From: Enterococcus sp. DIV0212c
Lineage (GTDB): Bacteria > Bacillota > Bacilli > Lactobacillales > Enterococcaceae
Reading direction: 5' to 3'
Length of the DNA stretch: 64,000 nt
Assembly (NCBI RefSeq): GCF_017377505.1
Contig: NZ_JAFREN010000030.1
Span: 22,451-86,450 of the forward strand
How positions within the stretch are numbered: position 1 is the first letter of the stretch; the number at the start of each line of letters is the position of its first letter. The translations under genes and the position numbers were made by a program. The notes under the pieces are model-generated. The model searched no databases. It worked only from the letters and a program-made list of their open reading frames with translations, and had not been told where the DNA came from. Of this stretch, positions 47,495-57,517 are shown in pieces.

Positions 47495-48166
47495 TTATTC
47501 ATCATGGTTACTATTTAACTCTGTAATTTTTCCTGTTGCTAGATAAACGATCCATTCACAGATATTTGTCACATAGTCACCGATACGTTCTAAATACGTT
47601 GCTACATGCAGATAATCCGTTCCACTGATAACTGTTTCAGGATTTGCCTGCATTGCTTTAATAGAATGGCTATAAATACTATCAAAGTATTCATTCACTC
47701 GTGTATCCATTTTAGCGATCATTCGAGCATCTTTTTGATCTGTTTTCACATATGCAATTAATACATTATCAACCATTTTCTTCACATAATCAGACATATC
47801 AGAAATTTCTTTTTCAATTTCAGGAATTCTTGTTTCCCCTTTTAAGCGAATCGTTGATTTAGCAATCGATACAGCATGATCCGCCATTCTTTCTAAATCA
47901 GAACTAGCTTTCATTACTGTAATGATCATTCTTAGATCAGTTGTTACTGGCTGTTGTAAAGCAATCATTTCAAAACTTTTCTTTTCTAATTTTACTTCCA
48001 TATCGTTGATTTCTACATCATAATCAATTACTTCGTTAGCAATTTTTTTATCATGGTTGATATAAGCACGTACAGATTTATGTACTACATTACTGACCAT
48101 CATGCCCATTTCATAAAATTGATTATGCAAATTCAATAATTCTTCTTCAAACTGGCTGCGCAACAT
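47495..48166 (-). CDS. phoU: PhoU, phosphate transport regulator
   Basis: 223 residues, all-helical, two PhoU repeats each with the metal-binding E/DxxxD pattern (DYDVEINDMEVKLEK; KMDTRVNEYFDSIYSH). Links the Pst transporter to the phosphate-sensing two-component system. Last gene of the pst operon. Confidence 0.95.
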   Translation of the reverse strand: MLRSQFEEELLNLHNQFYEMGMMVSNVVHKSVRAYINHDKKIANEVIDYDVEINDMEVKLEKKSFEMIALQQPVTTDLRMIITVMKASSDLERMADHAVSIAKSTIRLKGETRIPEIEKEISDMSDYVKKMVDNVLIAYVKTDQKDARMIAKMDTRVNEYFDSIYSHSIKAMQANPETVISGTDYLHVATYLERIGDYVTNICEWIVYLATGKITELNSNHDE

Positions 48167-48187
48167 TTGTTTTTCCCCCTTTATTGT

Positions 48188-48946
48188 TTAACCGAATTTT
48201 CCAGAAATATAATCTTCTGTTTGTTTTTCTTTTGGATTTAAGAATATCTTCTTTGTATCATTAAATTCTATTAACTCGCCTTGTAAAAAGAAGGCTGTTT
48301 TATCAGAAATACGAGACGCTTGTGACATATTGTGAGTCACCATGATCATTGTATACTTTTCTTTTAAAGTTAACAGCATATTTTCGATTTTACCACTAGA
48401 AACAGGGTCTAGCGCACTCGTTGGTTCATCTAATAAAATGATTTCAGGATCAACAGCTAAAACCCGCGCAATACAAACACGTTGTTGTTGTCCGCCAGAT
48501 AAAGACAATGCACTTTTATGCAGTTTATCTTTCACATCGTCCCAAACAGCAGCTGCTTTTAAACTTGTCTCAACCGCTTCATCTAAAACTTGTTTGTTCT
48601 TTTCACCTTTTAAACGTAACCCATAAATCACATTCTCATAGACAGAAAAAGGAAAAGGATTCGGCTGTTGAAAAACCATGCCGATTTCTTTACGCAAATC
48701 GACGATATCCGTTTTAGGACCATAAATATCTTTTCCTTTGTAAACCACACTTCCCGTGATTGTCACACCTGGAATCAAATCATTCATTCGATTCAATGAA
48801 CGTAGGTATGTTGATTTACCACAGCCTGAAGGTCCGATCATAGCAGTAATTTCGCCTTGATTGATGCTCAAATCAATTCCTTTTAAGGCTTCTTTTTTAC
48901 CGTAATACAAATGTAAATCTTTTGATGAAATAATCTCTTTTGTCAT
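48188..48946 (-). CDS. pstB2: Phosphate ABC transporter ATPase, second copy
   Basis: 252 residues. Walker [10 protein letters not shown], signature LSGGQQQR, Walker [13 protein letters not shown], switch His in VTHNM. ATG 48946 follows AGGAGG by a few bases; the longer reading begins inside the upstream gene. Two adjacent pstB paralogues are normal in enterococci and streptococci. Confidence 0.95.
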   Translation of the reverse strand: MTKEIISSKDLHLYYGKKEALKGIDLSINQGEITAMIGPSGCGKSTYLRSLNRMNDLIPGVTITGSVVYKGKDIYGPKTDIVDLRKEIGMVFQQPNPFPFSVYENVIYGLRLKGEKNKQVLDEAVETSLKAAAVWDDVKDKLHKSALSLSGGQQQRVCIARVLAVDPEIILLDEPTSALDPVSSGKIENMLLTLKEKYTMIMVTHNMSQASRISDKTAFFLQGELIEFNDTKKIFLNPKEKQTEDYISGKFG

Positions 48947-48956
48947 CTTGCCCCTC

Positions 48957-49757
48957 CTAACCAAAATGTCCAGAAACATAGTCTTCTGTTGCTTGAATTT
49001 TTGGTCGTGTAAAGATTTTTCTTGTTTCATCGTACTCAATTACTTTCCCTAAGTAGAAAAAGGCAGTGTAATCACTGATACGGGCAGCTTGCTGCATATT
49101 ATGAGTCACGATAATAATTGTGTAATCATCTTTTAAATTCACCAATGTTTCTTCCACTTTACCAGTTGAAATCGGATCTAAGGCACTTGCCGGTTCATCC
49201 AAAAGTAAAATATCTGGTTTCATCGCAATTGCTCGGGCAATACATAAACGTTGCTGTTGACCACCAGATAAAGCTAATGCACTTTTATCTAAGTTATCTT
49301 TGACTTGATCCCAAAGTGCTGCTTGTTTTAAGCTGGTTTCAACAATTTCATCTAGTTTTTTCTTATCTTTTTCGCCGTGCTGTTTTAAAGCAAATGTGAT
49401 ATTTTCATAAATGGATTTACTAAACGGATTTGGGCGTTGAAATACCATGCCGATTCGTTTACGCATTTCATAAACATCGACCTCTTTTGTATTCACGTTT
49501 ACGCCTTTATACATGATATTTCCAGTTACTTTGGTATTCGCAATTCCATCATTCATACGATTTAATGAACGTAGATATGTCGATTTACCACAGCCAGAAG
49601 GCCCAATCAAAGCGGTGATTTTGTTTTTTTCAAACTCTAAATCAACACCTTTGATTGCTTCATTATCGCCATACCAAACGTGTAGATCATCGGTATGCAA
49701 AGCAATCGGCTCAGGTAATTTAATAATATTTGTGTCATTTAAATTATATTCTTTCAT
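48957..49757 (-). CDS. pstB1: Phosphate ABC transporter ATPase, first copy
   Basis: 266 residues with Walker [10 protein letters not shown], signature [14 protein letters not shown], Walker [13 protein letters not shown] and His in VTHNMQQ. Powers phosphate uptake through PstA/PstC. Follows pstA by 16 bases. Confidence 0.95.
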   Translation of the reverse strand: MKEYNLNDTNIIKLPEPIALHTDDLHVWYGDNEAIKGVDLEFEKNKITALIGPSGCGKSTYLRSLNRMNDGIANTKVTGNIMYKGVNVNTKEVDVYEMRKRIGMVFQRPNPFSKSIYENITFALKQHGEKDKKKLDEIVETSLKQAALWDQVKDNLDKSALALSGGQQQRLCIARAIAMKPDILLLDEPASALDPISTGKVEETLVNLKDDYTIIIVTHNMQQAARISDYTAFFYLGKVIEYDETRKIFTRPKIQATEDYVSGHFG

Positions 49758-49773
49758 TCTGATTCCCCTAACA

Positions 49774-50658
49774 TTAGGCTGATGTCATTCTTTTATATAA
49801 TCTGTTTCCGATAAAGCGTGCGCCGAAATTAAAGAGTAAAACGACTAAAATCAGAACAGCAGAAGCACCCGCAGAAACAGCTGCTCCATCCGGCATTGTG
49901 CCTTCTGTATTGATTTTCCAAATATGGACCGCTAATGTTTCAGCTTGACGGAAAATACTGATTGGACTTGAGACACTCATTGGATTCCAATTGCTGAAAT
50001 CAAGTGCTGGTGCGCTTTGTCCTGCAGTATAAATCAATGCAGCTGCTTCACCAAAAATTCTTCCAGAACTCAAGATCACACCCGTTAAAATTCCAGGTAA
50101 CGCTTCAGGAACAACAACTTTGGTCACCGTTTCCCAACGAGATAAACCTAGCGACAACCCAGCCTCACGCTGTGTATAGTGAACTGCTTTTAATGACTCT
50201 TCAACATTTCTAGTCAATAAAGGTAAATTGAAAAAGGTCAAAGCCAACGCACCGGAAATGATCGAAAATCCATAACCGATTTGTACAACAAAAATCAAGA
50301 AACCGAACAAACCAACAACTACTGAAGGTAATGAACTTAAAATTTCAATTGACGTACGAATCACATCTGTTATCCAGTTTTTCTTGGCATATTCAGATAA
50401 ATAAATCCCAGCTCCAAGTGAAATAGGAAAACTGATCAACATCGTGATCAACAATAAATATAATGAGTTAAACAATTGAATTCCGATACCGCCGCCTGCT
50501 TGATACGCTTTTGAAGGTTTCGTTAAAAAGTCCCAAGAAATATGAGGGATTCCTCGAACTAAGATATAAAGTAGCAAAGCTGCCAAAATTAAAACAATCA
50601 CACCAGAGATCGCATATAGAACACCTGTTGCAAATTTATCTGCTTTTTTTGCATTCAT
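49774..50658 (-). CDS. pstA: Phosphate ABC transporter permease PstA
   Basis: 294 residues, six membrane helices. The ATPase-contact loop is [36 protein letters not shown]. Starts on the last base of pstC, so coupled. Confidence 0.95.
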   Translation of the reverse strand: MNAKKADKFATGVLYAISGVIVLILAALLLYILVRGIPHISWDFLTKPSKAYQAGGGIGIQLFNSLYLLLITMLISFPISLGAGIYLSEYAKKNWITDVIRTSIEILSSLPSVVVGLFGFLIFVVQIGYGFSIISGALALTFFNLPLLTRNVEESLKAVHYTQREAGLSLGLSRWETVTKVVVPEALPGILTGVILSSGRIFGEAAALIYTAGQSAPALDFSNWNPMSVSSPISIFRQAETLAVHIWKINTEGTMPDGAAVSAGASAVLILVVLLFNFGARFIGNRLYKRMTSA

Positions 50659-51578
50659 TATTTCAAGGCCCCTTTCCTACCAATGATCCGAATAATGATA
50701 TTGAAAAGTAACGACATCAACAGCAAAATCAACGCAAGTGACCAAAGTACATTGTTTTCTACTGTTCCCATGATCGTATTTCCGATACCCATAGTCAAAA
50801 TACTTGTTAATGTTGATGCAGGTGTTGTTAAGCTAGAAGGCATAATTGCTGCGTTTCCGATAACCATTTGAATCGCTAAAGCTTCTCCAAATGCACGAGC
50901 CATCCCAAAAACGACTGCTGTTAAAATTCCAGGAACAGCTGCTCTTAAAACAACTTTGTAAATTGTTTGCCAACGAGTCGCTCCCAATGCAAGAGATGCT
51001 TCACGATAATGACGAGGAACTGATTTTAAAGCATCAACGGTCATTGTTGTCACCGTTGGTAAAATCATAACAAATAGTACAAATGTCCCAGCTAAAATCC
51101 CAAATCCTGTGCCGCCAAAAATTGAACGAATAAACGGTACAATCACCGATAATCCAATAAATCCATAAACTACAGAAGGAATCCCAACCAATAGTTCAAT
51201 AACTGGCTGTAAAATTTTTGATCCTTTTTTTGGTGAAATTTCTGTCATAAAGACCGCAGCACCAATCGCAAATGGTGTTGCAATAATTGCAGATAAAAAC
51301 GTTACGATAAAAGATCCTGCAATCATCGGCAAAGCTCCTACCATAGGATTACCATCCGTTCCTGTTTCACTCGGATTCCAATTTGTACCGAATAAAAAAT
51401 CAGAAAGTTTAATTTTATTAGTAAAAAAAGTTGCTAAGCCTTTACTTGCAACAAAATAAAAGATCGATAAAACAACCAAAACAATCAAAGCGATACAAAG
51501 AAAACTAATAAATTTCCCTCGTTGTTCCATTCTTGCGCGCTTTGATTTTGTTAACAATTTCTTCTGCACATCTTCCAA
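50658..51578 (-). CDS. pstC: Phosphate ABC transporter permease PstC
   Basis: 306 residues, six membrane helices, with the permease loop HYREASLALGATRWQTIYKVVLRAAVPGILTAVVFG and an N-terminal basic cytoplasmic tail. ATG follows AGGAGG, directly after a triplet of repeats. Confidence 0.95.
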   Translation of the reverse strand: MEDVQKKLLTKSKRARMEQRGKFISFLCIALIVLVVLSIFYFVASKGLATFFTNKIKLSDFLFGTNWNPSETGTDGNPMVGALPMIAGSFIVTFLSAIIATPFAIGAAVFMTEISPKKGSKILQPVIELLVGIPSVVYGFIGLSVIVPFIRSIFGGTGFGILAGTFVLFVMILPTVTTMTVDALKSVPRHYREASLALGATRWQTIYKVVLRAAVPGILTAVVFGMARAFGEALAIQMVIGNAAIMPSSLTTPASTLTSILTMGIGNTIMGTVENNVLWSLALILLLMSLLFNIIIRIIGRKGALK

Positions 51579-51597
51579 GAAAATTCCTCCTTAAATT

Positions 51598-51718
51598 AAA
51601 AGCTGAGCAGGCTCGTTCGGCTCTGACAGGAAAATAGGAAAAAATGATTGAGGTGTTTTTTACCTCACTCAGTTTTTATCTTTTTCCCGAAGAGCTAGCC
51701 TGCGAAGCTAGATAACAT
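51598..51718 (+). repeat. Hairpin repeat, long form, copy 6
   Basis: First of three tandem copies between pstS and pstC. The family layout is: AAAAGCTGA...GCTCGTTC, a TAGGAAAAAATGA block, an inner hairpin TGAGGTG-loop-CCTCA, TTTTTATCTTTTTCCCGA, and AGCTAGCCTG-GAAGCTAGAT. Ends pair with ends and the middle with the middle, so one copy folds into a long imperfect hairpin. About 121 bases. Confidence 0.95.
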
Positions 51719-51719
51719 T

Positions 51720-51840
51720 AAAAGCGTAGCAGGCTCGTTCAGCTCTGACAGGAAAATAGGAAAAAATGACTGAGGTGCTTTTTGCCTCATTCAGTTTTTA
51801 TCTTTTTCCCGAAGAGCTAGCCTGCGAAGCTAGATAACAT
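51720..51840 (+). repeat. Hairpin repeat, long form, copy 7
   Basis: Nearly identical to copy 6 and follows it after one base, same orientation. The high identity points to recent tandem duplication. Confidence 0.95.
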
Positions 51841-51960
51841 AAAAGCATAGCAGGCTCGTTCAGCCTTGACTGAAAAATAGGAAAATATGACTGAGGTGCT
51901 TTTTGCCTCATTCATATTTTATCTTTTTTCCGAAAGGCTAGCCTGTGAAGCTAGATATCA
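51841..51960 (+). repeat. Hairpin repeat, long form, copy 8
   Basis: Third tandem copy, slightly more diverged, with the inner hairpin TGAGGTG/GCCTCA. Together the three copies would add about 360 bases of hairpin RNA between pstS and pstC. Confidence 0.95.
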
Positions 51961-51999
51961 TACTCATTACTTTCCATAACAAAATCAGTGTAACTTTTT

Positions 52000-52060
52000 A
52001 ACATAAATTTGCGTTTAATAACATGTAAATCTTATGTTAAGTTTGTAAATTTTGTGTAAA
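52000..52060 (-). promoter_or_regulatory. PhoP-like boxes between pstS and pstC
   Basis: On the minus strand TTTACA, TTTACA, TTAACA, TTTACA begin at 52060, 52049, 52040 and 52029, spaced 11, 9 and 11 bases. This is the helical-turn spacing of PhoP boxes (TTAACA type) known from B. subtilis. Eighteen bases later TATGTT may act as -10. The boxes lie after the pstS stop, so a second promoter for pstCAB-phoU is likely. Confidence 0.55.
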
Positions 52061-52066
52061 GGTCGA

Positions 52067-52921
52067 TTATTTGATAAGATTCCCTTGCCAATCTCGTTCA
52101 ACTTCCATTTTAGAAACTGGAATATACCCTAGTTGACCAATGATTTTTTCTTGTACATCATCTGATAACATGAAGGCTAAGAATTCTTCAGTCAACTGTT
52201 TTGGTTTGCCTAATGTATACATATGTTCATATGACCAAATCGTCCATTTATTGATTGTAACATTCTCATCCGTTGGCTTTACACCATCAATACTTAAGGT
52301 ATTTACTTCATCATTAACATAAGAGAACGCTGTATAACTGATTGCTCCAGGTGTATCTGCAACAATAGAACGTACCATCCCGCTAGAATCTTGTTCTTGG
52401 GCTTGAATTGCTGTTTTACCATCTAATACCCATCGTTCAAAAGTTGCACGCGTACCACTTCCTGCTGCACGATTCAACATAACGATAGGGATATCTTTGC
52501 CACCAACATCTTTCCAGTTTGTTATTTCACCTAAAAATATTTTTCTAAGATTTTCTAATGAAATATCCGATACTCCAATATTTTTGTTTACGATTGGCGT
52601 GATCCCTACTACAGCAACTTTGTGATCAGTCAATTTAGAGGCATCGATCCCCTTTTTCTCTTCAGCAAACAAATCTGAATTGCCGATGTCAACGGCACCA
52701 GACTGAACTTGGCTTAAGCCTGTACCGCTTCCGCCTCCTTGAACATTGATAAAACGGCCAGGATTCTGATTTTGATACTCTTCAGCTGCGGTTTCCACTA
52801 GAGGTTGTAACGCGGATGAACCTACTGCTGTGATCGATTCACCTCGATCAATCCACTTGGCACAGCCTGACATAGTTAGTATTCCAATTAGACTAATAAA
52901 TAATAGCATTTTCTTTTTCAT
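52067..52921 (-). CDS. pstS: Phosphate-binding lipoprotein PstS
   Basis: 284 residues. Lipoprotein signal with lipobox MSGC (Cys about 20), followed by the PBP-like phosphate-binding domain: [35 protein letters not shown] and [12 protein letters not shown] carry the phosphate-contacting Ser/Arg/Asp residues. Captures phosphate for PstCAB. ATG follows GGAGG. Confidence 0.95.
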   Translation of the reverse strand: MKKKMLLFISLIGILTMSGCAKWIDRGESITAVGSSALQPLVETAAEEYQNQNPGRFINVQGGGSGTGLSQVQSGAVDIGNSDLFAEEKKGIDASKLTDHKVAVVGITPIVNKNIGVSDISLENLRKIFLGEITNWKDVGGKDIPIVMLNRAAGSGTRATFERWVLDGKTAIQAQEQDSSGMVRSIVADTPGAISYTAFSYVNDEVNTLSIDGVKPTDENVTINKWTIWSYEHMYTLGKPKQLTEEFLAFMLSDDVQEKIIGQLGYIPVSKMEVERDWQGNLIK

Positions 52922-53064
52922 TTATCCGTTAATCCTCCAAACTCAATTCAATCAATTCATTTTAACATTAACTTTTTAAGATGAAAATTATAAGTTGCTA
53001 AAACAGGATTTTTTTTATAATAAAATAACAGGATTCTCGTTCAAAAAATACGAAATAAGCAAAA

Positions 53065-53101
53065 AAAAAGTGTGACAAAAGAAAAAATACTTTTGCCACA
53101 T
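53065..53101 (-). terminator. cls terminator
   Basis: TGTGGCAAAAG pairs with CTTTTGTCACA (one mismatch) around an A/T loop, followed by T9 on the minus strand. Confidence 0.85.
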
Positions 53102-53114
53102 CTCCTTATCTCAA

Positions 53115-54563
53115 TTATAACAATGGTGAAATTAGGCGAGCTAATCCTTCCTTCAGCTTGATGAGCAAACCACGATTACGGTATTTTTCTTCTGTTAGAA
53201 GTACAGATACTTTGGAATCTTCATAAAAAGCATCTCTTACTTCTTCTGAAAATTCTTTATCATAAATAATCGTATTGACTTCAAAGTCCAGACGGAACGA
53301 ACGTACATCGATATTTGCCGAACCAACTGAAACGATTCCACCATCAATGATCATTGTCTTTGCATGGATAAAACCATGCTCATATGTCTCAATAATCGCG
53401 CCATATTCTAAAAGTTCAGCTGAAAATGAATATGTTGCCCAATAAACCAACATATGATCCGGTTTGTTTGGTATTTGCATACGAACTTTGACACCTGATA
53501 ATAAAGCTAATTTCAGTGCTTCGTGGATGGAAGCATCTGGAATATAGTACGGTGTTTGAATCAAGATTTCTTTTTTAGCAATCGAAATCATTTTTAAGTA
53601 AGTCATCTTGATTTGTTCATGTTCTGAGTCTGGACCACTTGTTACAACTTGAACTGCTTTTTTTCCATCAGCATAAATTGGAGGAAAGAAAGTCTTCTCA
53701 TAGCTTAACTCTTCTCGATGTTGAGAATTCCAGTCCATTAAAAAACGATTTTGTAAACTATAGACAGCCTCACCATGGATGCGTAAATGGTTATCACGCC
53801 AATAGCCAAATTTTTTGACTGCACCTAAATATTCATCACCTACATTAAAACCGCCAGTGTAACCGATTTTCCCATCGATCACAACGATTTTCCGATGATT
53901 TCGATAATTGATTCGTGGATTCAAATACGGGACAAACAACGGAAAGAAAAAAGCAATTTCTCCGCCAAGTTTTTTCAACTCTTCAAAAAATTTCATATTT
54001 ACCTGAGTCGATCCCCACGCATCAAGAAGCAAACGAACTTTAACGCCACGTTTAACAGCATCAACCAATTCTTTACGAATTTCTTTTCCTAATGTATCTC
54101 CACGGTAAATGTAATACTCCATGTGAATATGATCTTTCGCATGACGAATATCTTTGATTAAGCCGTCAAATTTTTCTCTACCATCTGTGTACAAACGAAT
54201 TTCGTTATTTGTTGTATATAATGAACTTTCAAACACCGTCAGCATGTATATCAGCTGCTTTGAATCCACTTCTCCTGTTGGCGGATGCGGAAATAACCCT
54301 CTTAATAATGATTGCTTCTCAAATTCTATTTCAGCATTCATTCCGATTTTTGCTTGCATCTTCATATCAAAAATTTTATCTTTTGAAATGCCTCGCCCTA
54401 AGAAAATATAAAGTATAAATCCCAAAACTGGAATAAACATCAATACAAGTAGCCAAGACCATGTCTGGGCTGTTTGTTTTCGTTCTCTAAAAACAATAAT
54501 CAACGATAATAGCATATTAGCAATAAAAATAATAACAAATAAATTATCATATAAAAATTTCAT
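53115..54563 (-). CDS. cls: Cardiolipin synthase
   Basis: 482 residues. Two N-terminal membrane helices, then two phospholipase-D HKD motifs, HRKIVVIDGKIGYTGG and HAKTMIIDGGIVSVGSAN. Joins two phosphatidylglycerols to cardiolipin at the membrane. Mutations in cls occur in daptomycin-resistant enterococci, so it belongs functionally with liaXYZ. No operon partner. Confidence 0.95.
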   Translation of the reverse strand: MKFLYDNLFVIIFIANMLLSLIIVFRERKQTAQTWSWLLVLMFIPVLGFILYIFLGRGISKDKIFDMKMQAKIGMNAEIEFEKQSLLRGLFPHPPTGEVDSKQLIYMLTVFESSLYTTNNEIRLYTDGREKFDGLIKDIRHAKDHIHMEYYIYRGDTLGKEIRKELVDAVKRGVKVRLLLDAWGSTQVNMKFFEELKKLGGEIAFFFPLFVPYLNPRINYRNHRKIVVIDGKIGYTGGFNVGDEYLGAVKKFGYWRDNHLRIHGEAVYSLQNRFLMDWNSQHREELSYEKTFFPPIYADGKKAVQVVTSGPDSEHEQIKMTYLKMISIAKKEILIQTPYYIPDASIHEALKLALLSGVKVRMQIPNKPDHMLVYWATYSFSAELLEYGAIIETYEHGFIHAKTMIIDGGIVSVGSANIDVRSFRLDFEVNTIIYDKEFSEEVRDAFYEDSKVSVLLTEEKYRNRGLLIKLKEGLARLISPLL

Positions 54564-54629
54564 TCATTCACCCCAAATACTTCTTTCACTGATTCCCTTT
54601 TAAAGCATAACGAACTTATGAAAATAAGT

Positions 54630-54660
54630 AAAGAAAAAGCAGACATAAATGCCTGCTTTG
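54630..54660 (-). terminator. ftsX terminator
   Basis: AAAGCAG pairs with CTGCTTT around a 10-base loop, followed by TTCTTT on the minus strand, directly after the ftsX stop. Confidence 0.65.
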
Positions 54661-54666
54661 CTCTGA

Positions 54667-55551
54667 CTAAATTTTTAAGAAACGACGCATTGAAATAATT
54701 GAACCTAAAGATCCAATCGTCATACCTACGACTACCATCAATAAATCTAATTGCCAAATAAATGATTCAGGTTTTAATAATGAATAATTTGAACTTAACA
54801 ATTGTGGATTGAACATCGTATAAAACTTTTGATAACCAAACGTTAATACCAAGATTGGAATAATGGCTCCTAATAGACCGATCCAAGCACCCTCTATAAA
54901 GAAAGGCCAGCGGATATATCCATTTTTAGCACCTACCAAACGCATGATTTGAATTTCTCTTTGACGAGAAATAATCGTGATACGAATCGTATTAGAAATC
55001 AAGAAGACTGCCACAAACAATAGTAAAAGTGCTGCACCTAATCCCCAAGTTCTTACTTTGCTTGCAATACTAAAAATCTTATCTGAAGAAACGCCGCCGT
55101 AATCTGCTTTAAATACATTTGGTAGCTTAGCTGCTTTTTCTGAGATTTTTTTTGTATCTGATGGTTCTTTTGCACTTACAAGATATACATCATACAATGG
55201 ATTGCTGTCACCTTCGAATAAGTTCCATGCTTCACCCATTTGATTTTGGATTTTCTTTAATTGTTTATCTTTATTTGAATATGAGATTGTTGCAACGTTA
55301 TCGATTTTATTTAATTCTTTTTCAAGTTTTTGCATTTCATCTGGTGTCGTACCAATGTCAACAAAGACTGATACTGTAACGTTTTCTTCGATATCTTTTG
55401 CTAATTTTGTTGCATTGAAAATTACTGCCATAAAAATCCCAACAAGGACTAAAGTAATCGTAACAGCACTGGCAGACGCAATCGTCATCCACCCATTACG
55501 TTTTAAACTTTTGATACTTTCTAGGACGTGAGAAAAGAACGTTCTAATCAT
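54667..55551 (-). CDS. ftsX: Cell-division ABC transporter permease FtsX
   Basis: 294 residues, four membrane helices with one large extracellular loop (about 45-165) that in Gram-positive cocci activates peptidoglycan hydrolases at division. FtsX pattern: MIRTFFSHVLESIKSLKRNGWMT at the start and ISRQREIQIMRLVGAKNGYIRWPFFIEG. ATG 55551 overlaps the ftsE stop (ATGATTAG); longer readings start inside ftsE. Confidence 0.94.
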   Translation of the reverse strand: MIRTFFSHVLESIKSLKRNGWMTIASASAVTITLVLVGIFMAVIFNATKLAKDIEENVTVSVFVDIGTTPDEMQKLEKELNKIDNVATISYSNKDKQLKKIQNQMGEAWNLFEGDSNPLYDVYLVSAKEPSDTKKISEKAAKLPNVFKADYGGVSSDKIFSIASKVRTWGLGAALLLLFVAVFLISNTIRITIISRQREIQIMRLVGAKNGYIRWPFFIEGAWIGLLGAIIPILVLTFGYQKFYTMFNPQLLSSNYSLLKPESFIWQLDLLMVVVGMTIGSLGSIISMRRFLKI

Positions 55552-56230
55552 CGTAGCCATAGTCTCCTTCCGCTTGGTCTCGAATAATTCGGCCATTTTC
55601 GATGGCGATTACGCGATGACGGATCGTGTTTACAATCGTGCTGTTGTGTGTTGCCATTACAACCGTTGTTCCTTGCGCATTGATCCGGTCTAAAAGTTTC
55701 ATGATTTCCCATGAGTTTTCCGGGTCAAGGTTTCCTGTCGGCTCATCAGCAATTAGCACTTTCGGTGTATTTACGATGGCACGTGCAATGGATACACGTT
55801 GTTGTTCTCCACCAGATAATTCACTTGGAAAAACACGCACTTTGTGTTTTAGCCCAACCAAATCAAGAACTTCCATTACTCTTTTCTTGACGTCTCTTGG
55901 TTTACGACCAATAACTTGCATCGCATAAGCGACATTTTCATAAACTGTTTTTTTCGTTAATAGTTTGTAATCCTGAAAGACGATTCCGATTTCTCTTCTA
56001 AGATAAGGAACTTCAGCATTTTTTATTTTCATTAAGTCATGACTAGCTACTTTCAAGCGGCCTTTTGTTGCTTTTTCTTCACGGTACATCAATTTAATAA
56101 ATGTTGATTTTCCGGCTCCGGAAGGTCCAACAACATAAACGAATTCACCTTGTTTTATTTCCACTGAAATATTTCGAATCGCAGTTGTACCATTCGAATA
56201 TTTTTTCATTACATCTTTCATTTCAATCAT
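55544..56230 (-). CDS. ftsE: Cell-division ABC transporter ATPase FtsE
   Basis: 228 residues. Walker A GPSGAGKST, signature LSGGEQQRVSIARA, Walker B VLIADEPTGNLDP, His in ATHNS. Partner of FtsX; overlaps it by 8 bases. Confidence 0.96.
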   Translation of the reverse strand: MIEMKDVMKKYSNGTTAIRNISVEIKQGEFVYVVGPSGAGKSTFIKLMYREEKATKGRLKVASHDLMKIKNAEVPYLRREIGIVFQDYKLLTKKTVYENVAYAMQVIGRKPRDVKKRVMEVLDLVGLKHKVRVFPSELSGGEQQRVSIARAIVNTPKVLIADEPTGNLDPENSWEIMKLLDRINAQGTTVVMATHNSTIVNTIRHRVIAIENGRIIRDQAEGDYGYDD

Positions 56231-56337
56231 GGCGTATTCTCTCCATCTCTGTTTTCTAGACTATCAATCATTATAACATGACTTTGTTTCAAGGCTCTTT
56301 CAACAGTTTACAATTTTGTTTCATTTATGTGAATTAA

Positions 56338-57439
56338 TCAATTTAATTTCTGCTTTAAGTAAGCATCAATAAAACCATCTAAATCTCCATCCATCACTGC
56401 CTGTACATTTCCAGTTTCATAATTGGTTCTATGGTCTTTGACCATTGAATATGGATGGAAAACGTAAGAACGAATTTGTGAACCCCAGCCGATTTCTAAT
56501 TGTTCACCGCGTAGTGAAGCTGCTTCTTGCGCTTTTTTATCCATTTCTAATTGATAAAGCTTTGCTTTTAGCATGCCCATTGCTTGTTCACGGTTTTTTA
56601 GTTGTGAACGTTGCGCTTGGCTGGCAACTACTGTGCCTGTAGGAATATGAGTGATTCGGACAGCTGATTCTGTTTTATTGATATGCTGACCTCCAGCTCC
56701 ACTGGCACGATACGTATCAACTTTCAAATCATCTGTATTGATATCAATCTCAACATTCTCATCCAATTCCGGCATAATGTCAACTGAACAAAAAGAAGTG
56801 TGTCGGCGTTTCGCTGAATCAAAAGGTGAAATACGAACCAAGCGATGAACACCTTTTTCAGATTTCAAATAGCCATACGCATTATACCCTTTGATCAAAA
56901 GCGTAACACTTTTGATGCCTGCTTCATCTCCAGATTGATAATCTAAAGTTTCAACTTGAAAGCCATGACTTTCAGCCCAACGAGTATACATTCGAAGCAA
57001 CATACTGCCCCAATCCTGCGACTCCGTACCACCTGCGCCTGGATGAAGTTCCATAATAACATTATTTTTGTCATAAGGTTCGTTCAATAATAAGGAAAGC
57101 TCATAGATACTTAGTTTTTCTTTTAATGCCAATAACCGTTCTTCTAATTCACTTTGGGTATCTGAATCAAATTCTTCTTGCTGCATCTCACTCATAATTT
57201 CTAATTCTTCCAACTCATCAGCGAATTGATGAAATTGTTGGAATTTTTCTTTATGAACATTGGTTTCATTGATCAACTGCTGAGCGGTTTCTGAATTATC
57301 CCAAAAACCTGGTTCAGCCATTCTATTTTCAGCTTCTGCGATATCTTCTTCTAACTGATCTAAGTCAAAGAGACCCCCTGAAGCTTGTGATTGATTGATT
57401 CATTTCATCTAACATAGTTCGAATTTCTGCATTTTCCAT
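56338..57439 (-). CDS. prfB: Peptide chain release factor 2, with programmed +1 frameshift
   Basis: 366 residues when read through the shift. The first part is 24 codons from ATG 57439 (MENAEIRT...SFRGSL), ending at in-frame TGA (57367-57365). The slip site CTT-TGA-C is preceded by the SD-like AGGGGG, the known autoregulatory signal of RF2. Reading continues from GAC (57366). The catalytic GGQ is in [17 protein letters not shown] and the stop-codon recognition SPF in [16 protein letters not shown]2 ends translation at TGA and TAA. Transcribed after secA. Confidence 0.96.
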
Positions 57440-57483
57440 GATAGTTTCTTCCTTTCGGTGTTATCACTCTGTTGCAAAATAAA

Positions 57484-57512
57484 CGAAGGTGAGACGAACG
57501 CCTCACCCTAGT
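57484..57512 (-). terminator. Hairpin after secA
   Basis: GGTGAGGCG pairs with CGTCTCACC, followed by a moderately T-rich run (TTCGTTTATTTTG). May be a weak terminator between secA and prfB. Confidence 0.5.
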
Positions 57513-57517
57513 TAATA

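Noticed and set aside
51598..51960. Three tandem units suggested a CRISPR-like array
   Set aside because: The units are 121 bases and nearly identical throughout, with no short repeat/variable spacer alternation and no cas genes.
57322..57439. prfB as a frameshifted pseudogene
   Set aside because: The AGGGGG, CTT-TGA-C arrangement is the known RF2 programmed frameshift; the gene is functional.
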